A DNA stretch of 64,000 nt from Sipunculus nudus (GCA_026874595.1 CM049307.1:21185079-21249078); one strand, 5' to 3'. Numbered from the stretch's first letter, positions 1-13,818 are shown. Numbers and translations are program-made. Notes: generated by a model from the sequence alone, not told the origin.

Positions 1-300
1 ACAAAGTGCAACCTTTCAGTTACGGACATGACAAAGTGAAACCTTTCAGTTACGGACAGGACAAAGTACAACCTCTCAGTTACGGACAGGACAAAGTACA
101 ACCTTTCAGTTACGGACAGGACAAAGTACAACCTTTTAATTACGGACATGACAAAGTGAAACCTTTCAGTTGCGGACATGACATAGTACAACCATTCAGT
201 TACGTACATGACATAGTGAAACCTTTCAGTTACGGACATGACATAGCAGAGCCTTTCAGTTACGGACAGGACACAGCGAATCTTCCCAGTTACGGACACT
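1..300. repeat. 30-bp minisatellite array, right-hand edge
   Basis: Ten consecutive 30-bp units run from base 1, so the array most likely extends left of the window. Each unit contains the cores ACAAAGT, AACCTTTCAGT and TACGGACA. Units 1-8 differ by a few bases; units 9 and 10 are clearly more diverged, as expected at an array edge. Because 30 is a multiple of three, one frame stays open for 98 codons and reads as a decapeptide repeat of the type SYGQDKVQPF. No start context, signal peptide or splice site supports a gene, so it is called non-coding, with coding as an unlikely alternative. Confidence 0.9.
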
Positions 301-2290
301 GATGTAACAGTTATTATTTTTGCACAAAAACAAAAGTGTATAAGAGGGGGAGGGGAGAGATGCCTGTATCTACCTGTCACGGGTCGAGCTTAAAGTCCGT
401 AATAGGTAGGTGTCCGTGGCAGGGAATTCCCCTTTTGAAGGTTTTCCTGCGTATAAGGTAACGTCACAAAATACAAAGACCATCCGTGTAGCTTTACTTG
501 TGGGGCAAAATTAAATAGATATTTCACGCCTGTATTGAAATGCAGAAGTGGGTAAATTTGATTATAACTGTAGCATTAACCATTTATTAGTTATTTACAC
601 GGTTGAATGCCAGATCTGCAGGGGAGTATACAGTTCCTTTTGGCGATGACCTCAAGAATCCCCCGTGGGGCACCATGTGGTCGTGGGCAAATGGTCCCAT
701 ATCATAAATTGTTTGGCCCGTGGCCGCTCGCTTGTTCACTTGTTTATGAACTAATTTGAAGAAGCGATGATGACTTTGACAAATGGGACAAATGCCCCCG
801 GCAGTTTCGGAGTCGCAGCTGACAGGATTACTGGGTTCATACGTCGATAATTGTCACACGCCTATGCTTTTATCAGCTCCTCATCGTCAACATAAACTCC
901 TATCTGTGGATGAAACACAGAGTATTAATGGCAGTATAATGAATATACTTATCAAGGCCGAGGTTCGATGACGTAATTAGCATTGTAATAACAATAGGAT
1001 TTATGTCAAATTTGACAAGCCATCAACGGGACAAAATACGATATTTCAAATACATTTTATGATTCGTTAAAATATATTAAAACATACATAATACACTGCT
1101 ATAATCACAAATTTTTGTTTATATACTAAAGAAAATCAACAAAGGTCGAAACATATCTGGTTTAATTTGTTGTATAATGTTTTATCCATGGAATCACAGC
1201 ATTTATTTAATTTGGAAGAGTTAAAGGTACCAATCTGCACAACATCACCTCAGCTAGCTAATTATAGTCACTATCATGTGAAAATTTTCTGCAATTGTCT
1301 CGTGTGGAAGGCCTACAAAAACGATGTAGGATTGTTCCCCCGGGCCATCAGACTTTGAAGAGAGGGTAACCCACCAATTTTCGCCAGGGGCCTGACGACA
1401 GCAATCAGGGAAGTACTGGACACCTCCCAGACACCTCTCTATCACGGCCTGTCCATCGGTCATCAGACCACGTGACGCATGGCCATCCCGGGCCAGAGGG
1501 TCGGCCGGGGAGACTCGGATAACTCAATATATTGTCGCGATACAGATTGACTAGTTCTCCTTAGTTGTCTCTTGCACGGAACCACACGGCGACTTTGCCA
1601 CTTTTCATTGGCATCTTCATCATTGTCTCTTGATAAAACCATGCCCTACAGTTTGAAATATAGAAATTTTGAATTATTACCGTGGGTGATATGTTTTCAT
1701 CAATTCATCTGGATTTCGGATTTTCTAATATTCATACGAAGATGAATAATCTGGGATGTGGGAATCTGGTAAGTTGTCCGCCGAGTTTCATATTTTCATT
1801 TTGGAATTGACAAAAAGTACGAAAATTTGTGAAAATGTGTTCGGTCTCCCATAAAATAGAACATTTTCTTGGTCTCAAAAATACATCACATGGTATCTTA
1901 TGTAATGATTAAGAATGTCTGTCAAACGCAATGGTTGATGAATCTTTTGTATATATCTGTCATGTGTTACTCAAAGACAGCAGTAAAAAACAATGCCAGT
2001 GCATATCTCTTCATCTGTCAATGAGATATAAGAGTATAAATCACATTTCTGCAGACACTACGAGAGCAAACGATTATAATTTTAAAACAAGAAAAAATAC
2101 GTTAAATTGTACATGTTTTTACGAAGCTGTATAAAAAGCTTCAAGGTGCAATACTTGGCCTGAGTAAAACTTGATTAAGCTCGATAAGCCTTTAGTATAT
2201 AGCGTTGCAAGAGGACCCTTATACAGAGGACGTTGTGCAGATGAATTATCTTCAAAATATAACTTAAGAGTTTCATTGTTACCACTCGGT

Positions 2291-2350
2291 TCAGGGCGGC
2301 CATTATGACCGCTCAGGGCGGCCATTACAGCCGTTCAGGGCAACCATTAC
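2291..2350. repeat. 22-bp tandem repeat, nearly three copies
   Basis: Copies begin at 2291, 2313 and 2335, each with the core TCAGGGCGGCCATTA (the third has AA in place of GG). This is a short local duplication with no gene content. Confidence 0.8.
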
Positions 2351-5289
2351 CAGACTGTGTGGTGTTTTTATTTTCTTATTCATTCCTTGCCCTGTCTAGA
2401 TAAGGAGAACGATGGCGATACAAAAGATTCATTCAAGGTTAATCGGAACAGCCAACAAAACCACATTTTGTTAAAGATATTACTTGAAAATAGCCAGGTT
2501 CCTTGTCCTTTGGTGGTGCCACCGAGGTTGAATCAGTCTTGATCAATTCGTGAATGGCTTTTTAAATTGCGGGTAATGTTGCATTCATGGAAAACCGAAT
2601 TTAGTGAAATACGTTGCGTAGCAGATGGGTCAACCTCCACTGATAAAGACTGAATCAACTACAGCAGGCTTATTTTTGGTAGAATCAATACAGTATAGAA
2701 TTGTCCACAATTACGAGCACGATGCTTGAAATCACTACACAGGTCAGATCTATTTATTATTAAGAGGAAATAATTAATTTTTTTTTTATTTCGATTCTGT
2801 GTAAATCCATCTTGATATTAAGCCACTGTTTATAACTGCTTTGATCTCTTTTATTTTGGAACAGCTGTGAAACATCTGGTAAGTATCCCTGGCTGAGTTT
2901 TGTCTCCGTTATTGCAAGTACGGTGTAATGACTGAGCGAATTCCGAGACACTGCAGAATAACATCAAAGAAATTTAAAGGTTAAAGACATTGACTGTGCG
3001 TGACCCTTTCAAAGGATAAAGCGAATCCAACGGTGGAGGAGCTGAATTGATCATCATTTGACTGCGGAAATTACAGGGTCGTTATCAAAGGGGTTAACGC
3101 AGGTAATCCTGAAGCTATTGCAGTCATTAAACCACTAAAGTTAACGAGCTGCTTTACATATTCCACACCTCTTGATGTTCCTGGTGTGACGTGCTTTAGT
3201 TCACAGCCCACATTATTAACCACCAAGAGTTAGTGTTTACACGGATTGGTACCAGCCTTCACCACTCATGCTATCTGCTGAACAGGGAATTTCACCAATG
3301 GGCATAGACACCCGCTAACAACCCTTCCGCCAAAAGTCGGTTCTGCTCAAAGCGAACCTCTTCCAGTAAGGCACCGTCAGACGGCCGGGACTACTTATCT
3401 TAACTGCCAAACTTTAAAATAAGAAATGTGTTACATTTAAAGGAAACACCTGTTTACATTTCACATGCATATGCTCATAAATATATCTCATTCCGTGAAG
3501 TCCTTACGACAAAAACACCCATGTTTATGTGATTTGCCATGAAACAATTTTTGTCCAATATATTTGAACAGACTACATTGCCCTCTTCACTACATTCATA
3601 CCCTCATCGCCGGTGTATTTAGAAGTCCCGTTGCATTGTGGATGGCAGATTTTGAGCCCCACAAACCATAACCAACAAAGACGTACTCATGTGAGTCCGA
3701 TTCTGCGAAGTGTGATCTCCTAACCCCTTAACCACTTTTTAACTTCCGAAAGTCGTGGTTCATTTTCATTAATTTTTCTGAAAGACTTAAAAGATAAAAA
3801 ACGGCTATCTTCTGGTAACAAAGCCATATAAATGAGCACTGATATATTGTAGCATGAACACAGGAGGTAAATAATTTTACCAAATATCGATTACTTTGAG
3901 ATAAAAAAACATTAGGAGATAGTTGTAAAATTTAATATAAAGGTATGTTGGGCAGCAGGGTCAAGGCAATGTTCAATATGGTTTAAAGAAAAGTACACGT
4001 GATTGTCCCGTTTTCAAATGATGTGACTCAGGGCAATACTGTAAGGAACAAGTTATTAAAGACACCATTTTCTTACCACTTTTTACTGAACGATCGGGAG
4101 ATTCTTGATAATGGCATGATTTAGTTACAGTTATTTAATGGCAAAATCTGAATGTTTTAGGTAACAAACAGGCAAGATCAATAGGACCATGTAATCTGGC
4201 CGTTAATAAAATGGATGATGGTAACAAGATGAAATGAAAATAACGGCGCGTTAATAGCGCATGGATCTAATAAGAGTTTGCACATCGGGGGAAAATGATA
4301 ATGCTTAGACTCGTTGTCTCCGCCAGGAGAGTACTGGTGCATCCCCCTTCTTGTGTGTTATTGTGTGTTTAATCACAATATAACTCACAAAATCATGAAT
4401 TCTTTTGAAATTTGCAGGACCTTTTATGTATAAGCCAATAAAAAAACAATCGGTTAGATTTTGGTGTGGATCCACCGCTTGGCCCGGATTCAGGAACGTC
4501 ATCAAGGAATATTTACAAATGAACAGTCTCTTGTGCGCGAAAGAACCTGGGATTATGGACCGGATGAGTGAATACAAACACAAGGCGGAGGCTTGCATTC
4601 CTTAGAATAGAGATTTCTAGTTATTATTAATATATCCTTCCGCTTTCAGAACTGCTGTCAGCTCTTTTCAGTCTGAATAATAGTTATAAGAGGGTCCATT
4701 TACCAGAATTGCGTGACATGCCAGCAATACTGTATAGGAAATGAAAGCGAACCCCAAATATACATTTGCTTTTAGACTTATTTCCAGGTGTATGATCCAA
4801 TCGATAACGAAATACTGAAAATAAGGCAAGCGGAGCAGAATAACAGTGAATGTAGAATATATATCAAAATGTCAAAAAGTATTGCGACGTTTTATTTCAA
4901 TTGTACCAAGAGAGCCTTTTTTATGATTTTTAAATGTAAAAATCAATGACATTCTGCCTGTTTTCCATTCATTGCCCTCACAGATACAGTACAGTATACC
5001 TGTACCACAGGGACTGTAGATCTCGTCTACATAAACAGACTGACAGACGCAACGGCCTCGTTTAAGCAGAAACAGATGCTGACAGTATCCCTCAAGTGAC
5101 TGTTACCTCTGAACACGATAGCTGTACGTCCGACTGACCGTCTCCGCCACACAGGGGCTGCCCAGGCGAAACATATATCTCTGCTATCTTTGTATGTTTA
5201 CTTTTCTATAAAACTGTGCCAGATATTTTTTAAACAACATTTTATAATGTCTATTTATGTTAAGGAGTTACCATTACATACATATGCCA

Positions 5290-5298
5290 TATTATTAC

Positions 5299-5329
<31 letters not shown>
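5290..5329. repeat. (ATT)n microsatellite
   Basis: About 13 ATT units with one interruption, followed by a short AT-alternating stretch. Confidence 0.95.
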
Positions 5330-5333
<4 letters not shown>

Positions 5334-6827
5334 CATATAAATATATATAGCAGAGTAATTATGTCTTCTTATAGACCAGTTTATTTCAGTAAATGTTACT
5401 GACCTTCGATGTCACAGGTGGAAGAAATATTATCAATAAAACAACATGGGGCAGCTCAGCATCCATGTCTTCATTTTCTGTGAGTCTGTCAGATACATAT
5501 AAATTATTTGTTTTATATCTGGATATAACATGGTTATGTTGCTTTTCTTATACATCAGCAATAACTCTTGTCTTCCTGGAATTCAATGAAATATTCAGAT
5601 GTTAGAAAAACTAACAGGCTTTATATCCGTATGTATACCGTATGTATATATAAATAACATGAACTTAGTGTTCTTTGCTACAATTATTCTACAAGTTTCA
5701 CTGAACCTTTACAATTGTGTGTTCGGCATCAAAGGATACGATAGGTCAGTGGCTGGTTCAATGAGGAATTATTGATGAACGTTTTTACCAACACACCGTG
5801 GCTAAATAAGGTACAAATGAGCCCCTTGTAGGTCTCCGCTATTCAAGTGGTAAGGGAAAACCAATCACAGGCCACTAGGGAGAGGCTTTGTCTCAGACGC
5901 AGTTTGGTGGGAACAATCACTCTTCACAGTTCATCTATCACGGGGAGATCTTTTAGCTGACGTCCGGAGACCTCCGCTAAAATCCCAGCAAAGACCTTTC
6001 ATCCATAAGGTGGCCCCGCCGACAATATACCACATTTTATCCATTGGCAGGAGTACATGATCATGGCAGTACCATGCCGGTGGCCTGGACTTTCATGGGG
6101 GCCAGGTGCTTAAGAAACTGTCGAAGGCCACTTCCCATTTGACTAAATATAGGCACAGATACCATATACAGTAACAAATGACCTTTGGGAGAGTTCAGTG
6201 GTGTTAGTGCTTCTTGCCGGGCCCCTGTTCACTTCGTGTTTTAGTATTCTGCTAAACAAGCATTAGATTATTATCCTTGTAGCTTTATGGATTACGCGGA
6301 CCAAACACTGATAGATCATGGAAGATTAGTAATGGATAGGTCACGTGATCAAGGACCTAGCCCATTTTAAGCACGCAATTGAATGATGGTCATTCAGATC
6401 TGGGACATTGACAAAACATACCTCAAGGCCTGCTCTGTTCGTTTACTCAAAGAATGTTTAAACCGTTATAATAAATCGTTATTGTCCAGTTTAAATTATA
6501 CACATGCTAATTAGTATCATGTTAATGTAATATATCAATTCGTAACAAGAGTCTTTAAAAAGAAAAAAAAGGCAGTTATAGCTATTTGACATAGAAACTG
6601 AAGGCACTGATGGAGACAAAAAGTGTAAATGGTGAAAATGTCACTTGAATCCCAGACAGTCTACTTACTGATCTTATTTTCCATTTTTGTCCTCTTTGTT
6701 CACAGAAAAATACTTGTATTCCAGAAGCTTCATAACAATGCATGCCTCATTTGCAGCCTTATACCACAGACGGTCTTGTGGTTATAATCTTCCTCTGGGA
6801 GAAGCATTTTCTGGAAACATCTTTGAG

Positions 6828-6890
6828 GCCCGGTATTTTTTACAAGTACCGGGCGTCAAAGAAATTCAAAGAAAATACGCCCCCCCCCCC
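6828..6890. repeat. Hairpin followed by a C-run
   Basis: GCCCGGTA at 6828-6835 pairs exactly with TACCGGGC at 6847-6854 across an 11-nt loop. An 11-base C-run follows at 6880-6890 and runs directly into AAA. Possibly the end of a decayed transposon; no family is assigned. Confidence 0.6.
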
Positions 6891-9800
6891 AAAGAATATT
6901 GCGTGTGTATGTTTCTGAACTTCATACAATTGATTTATAGCTATCTATAACTGACTCCTATGTAGGTCATGGTATAATAAAGCTTAAAAATCCAAAGCTA
7001 GCCACAGCCTGACTAGTAATAATAGGAGAAAGGTCTGGCCCCGCACACCCATTCAGTTAAACATATGTAGGTCAGCCCGTCATTGATAAAATATATACGA
7101 AGACTTTAGAAGAATTATATTTTTGCATGAATTCTGGACATAATGATCCAAATATAAAAGGGATAAAGAGTAAGGAGGACCACGTAGGATCGTTATACCT
7201 TGGCGAAGGAATGCGGTCTATTGAGTGTTATTTGAGTTTGGATTTATTTTGGATATTGAAGGTGAATATTGACTGTCTGTGTATTGTATGTCCCTGAACC
7301 GGTCCATCTAATCCTCGACAAACCCAAGACCAACAAATATTATAAAGCATGTTTTCACCACCCCTGCCCATCTGTGGTGGCAGGGTTTCAAGTGAAAAGG
7401 TCGGTATAAATACGAACAAAGGAACAAAAATACCTTCACCACGGAATAAACAGGACTCAAATTAATTATTTAAAAAAACCTAATTAGGTAAAATAATTTC
7501 AGTAATAATATGAAAGGCCTATGTCATATGAAAAAAATAAGACACTCAAGACATAATAGTAAAATATTACCTTGAGATTTAATATTTAAATCTATAATTC
7601 TATATTGGGCAGTAATTTCCCCCTGTATAGTTTCTTTAAAATATTTCAATAAAAGAAGCTGTCTAGAAAATCGTATTGGAACAAATGGGTGGACGAAGGG
7701 CGGTAGAGCTAAACTTAAACTCCTACGTACAGAGCTAACAAGAGCTAATGGATTTTTAAAACATATGTAAAAGAGATAAGATTTAAATAAATCTAAAGGC
7801 AGAAAAATCAAACTTTATCGGATCCCATTAAAGATAATCCAACAACCAAATATAAATGCACTTTTTTGTAAAGATAACATGGATTTATCCAGGGTGCTGG
7901 ACGAGAAGCTTTATCGCACAGAAATTAAACCCAGATAACTGAAAATGGTAACATAAAGTTAGGTTACTTCGATTTGTTGGTGATTATTTTTTTAATACAT
8001 CCGCTTGTGGGGCTTTGGTATTGGTTGCGTGCCAATATGTGTGCTAAATCAAGAATTTTAAAACCCAATATTGTCAAAAAGTATACAATTTATTCATACA
8101 TCTTAATCCATATGCCAACATTATAACTATGAATGCTACATCGAAAACGCGTCTAGCTATACAACTTAGCTCAGTTGAACAAACCTCATTTACAAATCCG
8201 AATGACTACTTCATTTACATTTCTGTGCGTGAGGTGAGAGCATTTTGATGTTCAGTTGAGCTTACGGCGTGTGTTTTAACCATAAATCGCCCCAGGCATC
8301 AACGTCGTATTTATTTTCTCTTATTAAATTTCAGCCAATTCAATAACTGTTATGGTCTGGTCCACCTGGTCGGGCTCTTGGTAGGACATGGCTCTGCTGT
8401 GATTATAGAAATAACTCATTATAGCACTGTTCCTTTAAAATACGGATGATGTAATGCACATAAATTGTATGAACCATGCATACAAAATATACAGAAATAC
8501 GAAACAACTTTGTCTGACTGTTAATGTCAACCTTTGCTTAATATTAAATATTCATGCTCATGTGCAAATAAACAACAGAGAGCCAAATGTATACGCACGC
8601 AAGCTTGGAATATTTTTCAGATCATACTACGACAGAAATACAATATAGTAAATTATCATACAACATCGGCTGTGTAAATATTTACTATTGTCAGCTGTGG
8701 AAATATTAACATATAATTTTGAATTTGATATTTTAAGCTTTATAATCTATATTATTTTGTTCGAGCAGCAGTGAAAACCATAATTCCAGCTGCTGACAGT
8801 CGCTACATTATTTATATCTGCATGTGTGTATACATATTCATTTATTTATTCATCAAATAAATTGATACCGAAACTCTTCCTGTATATCGAACACTCTTTT
8901 GGATTTTTTATTCACATTTGAATAACGTCTAAATTTTTTAATATACTTTATGAGAAGATTGTCTCAGTAAATTAGCTTTCCTCAGGCAATAAACACTACA
9001 CCTTTACATATCATAACATGTATACCTACACTGTAATTAAACCGGACGGCATGGCTGTTGACATCACGTGAAAGCCTGATCTGCTTTTTTAAATAAGAAA
9101 TCGCATGATAGAAACTTTCATAATCTTTCACTGATTTCGCATGAAACAGCATTCGGTTTCTTAATTTTTGATTGACATTGGCCTTGGGAATGTGGAGTTT
9201 AGTAAACAGAGTATACAATACATTGATAATTGAATGTGGTATTTTCAAGTTTTTCAATACAGATAACATTCCCACCAACATCATAACGACCGGCACAGAT
9301 TGATAGCTAGCATTACATAAGATCATGGTTCTTAATGCTATTTAAAATACGTGTAAACTGGAACTGTCTTAGACACAAGGATTATGATAAAACAACCTCC
9401 GGTGTAAATAGATATCCACGGACGGAGATCTAGGGGATCTTTATTTTAGCCTACTCTTACCGGAGATTAGCTTGTTGATGAAACAATGTTTATCACGAGC
9501 GACGCAAGACGATCCAATGAGGTGGTCAGTGTATGAAAAGGGATATTACTTCAGGTTTCCAATACTTTTGTGATCCAAGTCAATAATATTGATGGTTCAA
9601 TTTGTGAATTAACTGGTTCGCTAAATCTGTGCGTGCAGAGAATGAAAATCGACGAAAGAGGTCCTTGCAGTATAAATGTTATTCTAATATCAGCGGAACT
9701 TGCTTTTAGTAAATATTCTAATGTTTCACACGTCCCAAGCAAGAGTATCGTTACTTGCGCTCCACCAGTCTCCGCTTTCGATAATGCATCACATGGTAGG

Positions 9801-10786
9801 CTGGCTCTCAGACTGTTTACCTTGGGCTGGCACAGGTCTTAAACCGCTGTTGAGTGGCCGGACAGGGACATTGCTAGCGCACCTGCATAAACCATGGAAC
9901 ATTTAGACCAACGCTATGGGTATCCTGAAATTTTCCTTCGCTGTTAGACTTTGACAGAATGCGTTTCTGTTCGTGAGGTGTGACGCATCAGACGTGATTT
10001 ACCGGCTATATATAACGCTAAATGTTGCTAGAGACGGACAACCATCCTGCCATTACACCCTAGCGTGGTAAACCAGCTTTTTTTTCTGCATAATCCATTG
10101 TGTCGGATAAAACCTATGCAGGAGAAACGCGATGAGACTATTAGGAGATTGAAATAGAGTTTAAAAAATACATTTTTCAGTAAATGAGGAAGAAATGCAG
10201 GTTCAGTTTTGGGAAGACATGCCTTGATTTGAAATCTTAGTGGAAATGTTTGAAAAAATATGTAGTGAAAGTGGAAAATATACGTGCCTTCAAGACACGC
10301 AATTTTAGGAAATTCAGAAAAACATCAGGTTGAACTTTCGGGACATATGAAGGAATGAATAAGAAACATTCAGGTGTAATTTACATCAGCGAAACATATT
10401 CGATAAGGAAATGAGGTTCAGATGATTAAATTCGAGCTACTTTTACATGAGCTTCACCGCAACAAGAGACGGGTTATTTAATCATATATTTGGTCTTAAG
10501 GCTGTTCCAGCAAAAGTTCCAGAGGGCACATTCTTATCAAATGCCGTGTTTTTCCTGACGTGAAGGCATTTCTAAAAACCAGACCAAGCGTAATGAAGTT
10601 GGACGACATGTATAGGTTTCCACACGCGAGGTTGACTTTGTCCTAGGGGAAGCCTACCAGGTACGCCCATCTGTAGCGGGAAGCTGTGAGTGTGCCACCG
10701 TTCAAATGGATTACCCTCAGATTCAGAGATCTAATATGCATCACACCAGTCTTCTAATTAGATAGCAGACAGGCCGGGGGCGAATC

Positions 10787-10838
10787 AGTATTTTATATTT
10801 TGCTCCCAGATTGTCACCTTAAGCTGATGCTGGCATAG
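10787..10838 (+). promoter_or_regulatory. Possible core promoter and 3-codon upstream ORF
   Basis: A TATA-like stretch ATTTTATATTTT lies at 10790-10801, about 75 bp before the chosen start codon. A minimal upstream ORF, ATG CTG GCA TAG, occupies 10827-10838 and is out of frame with the main coding sequence. If transcription starts between the two, the leader would be short and the uORF could dampen translation. No initiator motif or transcript data is visible, and a more distant non-coding first exon is equally possible. Confidence 0.25.
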
Positions 10839-10873
10839 CGCATCTACTCTGTACTGTTCCCCGAATATTTTCA

Positions 10874-10988
10874 ATGGCTGCAGGTTCGATGAGAGATCTA
10901 CAACCACGAAGGTCAGGCCACCAACTTGTAAGGTGGTATGGTATATTAATCATGCTGTGGTTCCAGGCTGGACTTGCCTCATCTATAG
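10874..10988 (+). CDS. Nicotinic acetylcholine receptor subunit, exon 1 (signal peptide)
   Basis: This exon encodes residues 1-38 and the first base of codon 39. The start at 10874 is the first in-frame ATG after a TAA at 10820-10822 and has G at +4; a second in-frame ATG at 10889 would shorten the protein by five residues. The peptide has a basic N-terminal part (RDLQPRRSGHQLVR, residues 7-20), then a hydrophobic stretch (WYGILIMLWFQAGLA, 21-35), with a plausible signal peptidase site after Ala35. That is what a secreted or membrane receptor needs for entry into the ER. The exon ends ATA-G before GTGAGTG, a strong donor at 10989, phase 1. The phase matches exon 2 at 54043, and joining makes a Gly codon. 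The pairing of the two exons is inferred from strand, phase, signal-peptide character and the usual receptor gene layout; it has not been shown by a transcript. If the pairing is wrong, this may be a chance ORF or a different secreted protein. Confidence 0.7.
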
Positions 10989-13423
10989 GTGAGTGTAGTC
11001 ACAATATAAAACACGTTTCAAATGCCCATTAGCACTCATGTCATACAAAATGGAAAAATCCCATTTGTCTCGAAGGTGTTCCTGGAAGTCAGAAAACTAA
11101 ACGGATACTTGGCCTTGCTGATTGATCCGTTATGTCACAGGAGCAGTTGGCATTTTTGTATTTATAAAACGTAAAACCCTTTTGATGTGTTGTGTATTTG
11201 TAGCCTTTAAAGCTAGACTTCCTTTGTACATCGTCAACAGTTAATTCAATACCAAAAGGATTATCCATGAGTAAAACGTAGGCCAAAGTATTTTCAGACG
11301 AACCACATTATATACTGTGTTTATCAAGACAAATGCGTCATGTCCAGCTCTGATAAAGCATGGTACCCATAGATATGTTCCCAAAATAAGTTGTTAACTC
11401 TACTCGCTATTTCAAAGTGTAAAAGAAGTCAAATCTTTGAAGATTATATCGTTAGATATTGACAGAGTTTCTTATAAAAATCAGAGGAAAGTCCGTCTTT
11501 ACTATAAAGGAGCATAGTTATCTCATGGGCTGCATGGTTCCTGTATGTATGATAAGACTGACTTTCAGCCTGACTTGTGTAGCCTAATTCGGTCGTTGGG
11601 AATTGTAGACATCTATTTTCACGTATTAGCATCATTTTTAATGTGCGTGTTTTGACATTTCGCACCAATTAACCTAAAACCTGAGCGAGTTTTTCAGGTT
11701 GTAATGTTATCAACGGCAATTCCCAGGGGCGGATGCAGTAGCATATATTGTTACTTCTGCCTTCACACAGGTAAACAAGTGTGACGGTATGCTCGTAGAT
11801 TTTCTACACTCGCATGTATAGGAAAAATAAGGGAGGGGGGGGGGGGACGGCACCAGACGCAAAATCCTTATTTTCGGTATTATGCATATATTATTCTATT
11901 TCCCCCAGACCTTTCTGTTGAAAAACAGTAGGCTTGCCCAACTGCGTCTCCGTTGAATCAACCCCTGCTGGCTTGAATTTGAATTAACGCGTACACACTG
12001 AATGACCGTAATGACTGTAAAGAAAAGCACAGTAGCATATGTCGCTCCCTCTCCCTTCAGATGGAGAACTAACTGAAAGAAAACTACGAATGATTCTTTT
12101 ATTTCGCACGTAACCTCAGTCATTTGAACAATGGTCTAGTTATGTATGCATTTTTATATATTTGTATCCGATAGAAGTCAAGGGACAGTCTTTGACTTTC
12201 GCAGTCGACCCTAAGTTATATTCAGTATGCTATGTTTGGATTCTTTGTGCTTTGAGAATAATCGAAACCCTCATATGTATCAACATTTTAGTGGACATTA
12301 CCCCAACCACTCAAAGCAATTGCCCTTTTCATTCAATTACGAAAAGAATATATTATTCCATGCAATTTCTTTTTTTTTGTGGCGTGAGTGATTCGGTACC
12401 TTTCACTTCTCACGCTTTTCCACGAATACCAAATGTAAAATGTGCGTGAGATGATGATGTACATTAAAAGGCTTTTTATGAAGCCCCCGTTTGAAGGCGG
12501 ATAATGCACTATATTCATATGCACGTTGTTTTCCATGTACTTTAGGTTTTATATTGCAAATAACCAGGTTCTCCGTGACTGTTCCGAATTCATATAATCT
12601 TTACAATTAGGTGTTAGGTTGAGCGGCAGTAATTTGAAAAGATATAACGAGATTTTGGTTTCATTTATAGCAGGAACAGGAATGATGCGTTTTACCATAT
12701 ATTTAGTGAGGAGACTATCCCTAAACTATAATAATTTGACTGTTGCTCAGCCTTTTTCTGCTGGATAATGAAAATGTTCAGTAGCTTCCCTGACATAATC
12801 CCCACAAGTTAAAATCAATTCAGATGTTGTTTCAAAGGCTCATCAGACTCCATAAAATATATAACCTTCTAAACATGGTACAGAGTTCCGGCTGATGGTA
12901 TATGCATGTTTTTTTTTTATGAAATTCACATTAATTTTTATGTGAAATTTTGATATGTTTGAAAATGTTAAAGTTTTAAGGGGTACGCGATTTTAAGCAA
13001 CCAATTATGGCAGACCACGTTTAAGTTGGGTTATATCAAACTCCCTGACAATATCTTAAACTATTTATCGTTTTCCTTTATCATGGGTATTATGAGGATT
13101 ATCATTGATAGAGTACATAGTCAGTGTGATGGCATGGGTAAAGTGTCGCTACTTAGGGGTACAGCTGAGAGAATATGTGTTATATTTAACACTTAGTCAG
13201 TAGAATGTGTACCTCCAGTTTGTACGTCACAACTGAGAGATTTTTGATGCTGTGTGTAGAATGCTGAATGCTTTCGTAGACTCCTTTTTATGGAATATAA
13301 GATTTAATGACGTTCGTCGTTTGTGATAGAGTTGATGAAAAATAGATAAAATCCTAAGATATGTGGCGGATAACGTTTAAATGTCCTTTTTATGTAGTTC
13401 ATGGTTTGGACCGATATATATCC

Positions 13424-13540
13424 TGTTACGAAGGCAAATTTTTGAGGGGAAAAGTCCCGGGCCGATCCCGGAGTTGAACCCAGTTAATTCGGTGGCGCAC
13501 AAGTCCGGCAATCTAACCGCTTCGCTAGCATCCCGTAACA
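13424..13540 (-). mobile_element. tRNA-derived SINE-like element with short inverted ends, copy 1
   Basis: On the minus strand it carries a near-consensus RNA polymerase III A box (TAGCGAAGCGGT, 11 of 12) and a B-box-like GGGTTCAACTCCGG, which marks a tRNA-related head. The tail on the same strand reads TTTTCCCCTCAAAAATTTGC. The ends are TGTTACG (13424-13430) and CGTAACA (13534-13540), an exact 7-bp inverted repeat. No target-site duplication could be made out. It is 117 bp and is shorter than copy 2 on the promoter side. Confidence 0.7.
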
Positions 13541-13661
13541 CACCCCCTCTTAAGAGCGTTTTGCTATCAGAACAAGACTAATTTTCCCCAGGAGGCACAC
13601 TTTGGTGAGCTTATTCCCTGGGCCACAAAGTTTTATCGTCACGTCGGACAAGCCCCCATTT

Positions 13662-13818
13662 TGTTACGAAGGCAAATTTTTTAGGGGAAAAATCCTGGGC
13701 CGATCCCGGAGTCGAACCCTGGGCGGTGGCGCACAAGTCCGGCGAACCAACCGCTTCGCTAGCAAAGCGAGCTTCACTAGCGAGACAGTTCAGTCCGCTT
13801 TTATGGCACCCCGTAACA
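13662..13818 (-). mobile_element. tRNA-derived SINE-like element with short inverted ends, copy 2
   Basis: A 157-bp relative of the element 120 bp upstream, in the same orientation. The tRNA-like part at about 13697-13764 has the B box GGGTTCGACTCCGG and an A box beginning TAGCGAAGCGG. It has about 40 bp more than copy 1 at the head, including a repeated GCTAGC/CTAGCGA motif. It ends in the same TGTTACG/CGTAACA pair. Open frames crossing it are not genes. Confidence 0.75.

Larger units (their letters stand above)
301..10826. other. Upstream flank without a recognisable gene
   Basis: About 10.5 kb of AT-rich sequence. The ORFs are short (114 codons or fewer), on both strands, and none shows a family motif or a convincing pair of splice sites. 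Landmarks are a 22-bp triplicate at 2291-2350, an ATT microsatellite at 5290-5329, and an 8-bp-arm hairpin plus a C-run at 6828-6890. Distal control elements of the receptor gene downstream could lie here, but nothing specific can be shown. Confidence 0.6.

Noticed and set aside
8982-9326. A 114-codon minus-strand ORF
   Set aside because: AT-driven composition without any motif.
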